Notes under the pieces: generated by a model | The model's database searches: none | What the model saw: the letters and a program-made list of their open reading frames with translations, nothing else | Told to the model about the DNA's origin: nothing | DNA from: Collinsella aerofaciens | GTDB taxonomy: Bacteria > Actinomycetota > Coriobacteriia > Coriobacteriales > Coriobacteriaceae | NCBI GenBank assembly: GCA_030841765.1 | Contig: JAUUSS010000133.1 | Location: forward strand, 1 to 5,197 | Length of the DNA stretch: 5,197 nucleotides | Direction: 5' to 3' | Shown here: positions 5,130 through 5,197 of the stretch, piece after piece | How positions within the stretch are numbered: the first letter of the stretch is position 1 | Layout of the letters: each line of letters opens with the position of its first letter | Translations under genes and position numbers: made by a program

Positions 5130-5197
5130 TGGCTGCCAAACTCATCGATCTTTCCTTTACGCTCAACGGCCGTAAGGTCAAGGTTCAGATTGCCCCC
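5129..5197 (+). CDS. Probable [2Fe-2S] subunit of the molybdenum hydroxylase, N-terminal fragment
   Basis: Only the first 23 codons are present before the window ends. The stretch LIDLSFTLNGRKVKVQIAP resembles the first beta hairpin of the small iron-sulfur subunit of xanthine dehydrogenase-type enzymes, where a strand, NG turn and second strand precede the first cluster-binding cysteine loop. The cysteines themselves are outside the window. The start overlaps the stop of the FAD subunit by one base, as expected for subunits of one enzyme. The call rests on this short match plus position, since FAD subunit, iron-sulfur subunit and molybdenum subunit genes are commonly adjacent. Confidence 0.7.
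   Translation, partial: MAAKLIDLSFTLNGRKVKVQIAP

Noticed and set aside
1..5197. CRISPR array, insertion sequence or phage genes
   Set aside because: No regularly spaced repeats, transposase or integrase motifs, or phage-like proteins are seen.

Overview
The window comes from a GC-rich bacterial chromosome. The gene content (selenocysteine decoding, hexameric glutamate dehydrogenase, molybdenum hydroxylase) and the strong preference for G/C-ending codons suggest an anaerobic actinobacterium of the Coriobacteriia, Collinsella-like. That placement rests on overall appearance, not on a marker gene. All genes I can support lie on the + strand.

Layout. (1) 2-1027: C-terminal part of SelB, the elongation factor for selenocysteine, cut by the window edge. 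(2) 1064-1160: a complete tRNA-Sec gene (UCA anticodon, long variable arm, encoded CCA), with an extended -10 promoter in front and a likely intrinsic terminator directly behind. (3) 1315-1947: mobA, molybdenum cofactor guanylyltransferase. (4) 1977-2372: a small protein with a cysteine-rich N-terminus and a DUF3343-type putative Se/S carrier domain, probably in an operon with mobA. (5) 2373-2629: a gene-free stretch holding a REP-like hairpin, GAAAC-type repeats and a strong hairpin in the leader of the next gene. (6) 2630-3985: gdhA, glutamate dehydrogenase, followed by a textbook terminator. (7) 3986-4214: the terminator, a 75-nt near-perfect inverted repeat, and a promoter. (8) 4215-5129: FAD subunit of a xanthine dehydrogenase-family molybdenum hydroxylase, with a 1-nt stop/start overlap into (9) 5129-5197, the first 23 codons of the probable [2Fe-2S] subunit.

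How they fit. SelB and tRNA-Sec insert selenocysteine. MobA makes the guanylylated molybdenum cofactor used by the DMSO-reductase family, which includes selenocysteine formate dehydrogenases. The DUF3343 protein belongs to a family named as putative Se/S carriers. The hydroxylase genes are a second molybdenum enzyme and could be of the selenium-dependent kind, although nothing in the window proves this. The theme of the window is selenium plus molybdenum, with gdhA inserted as an independent transcription unit. The least-described items are the cysteine-rich carrier protein and the two structured intergenic repeats.
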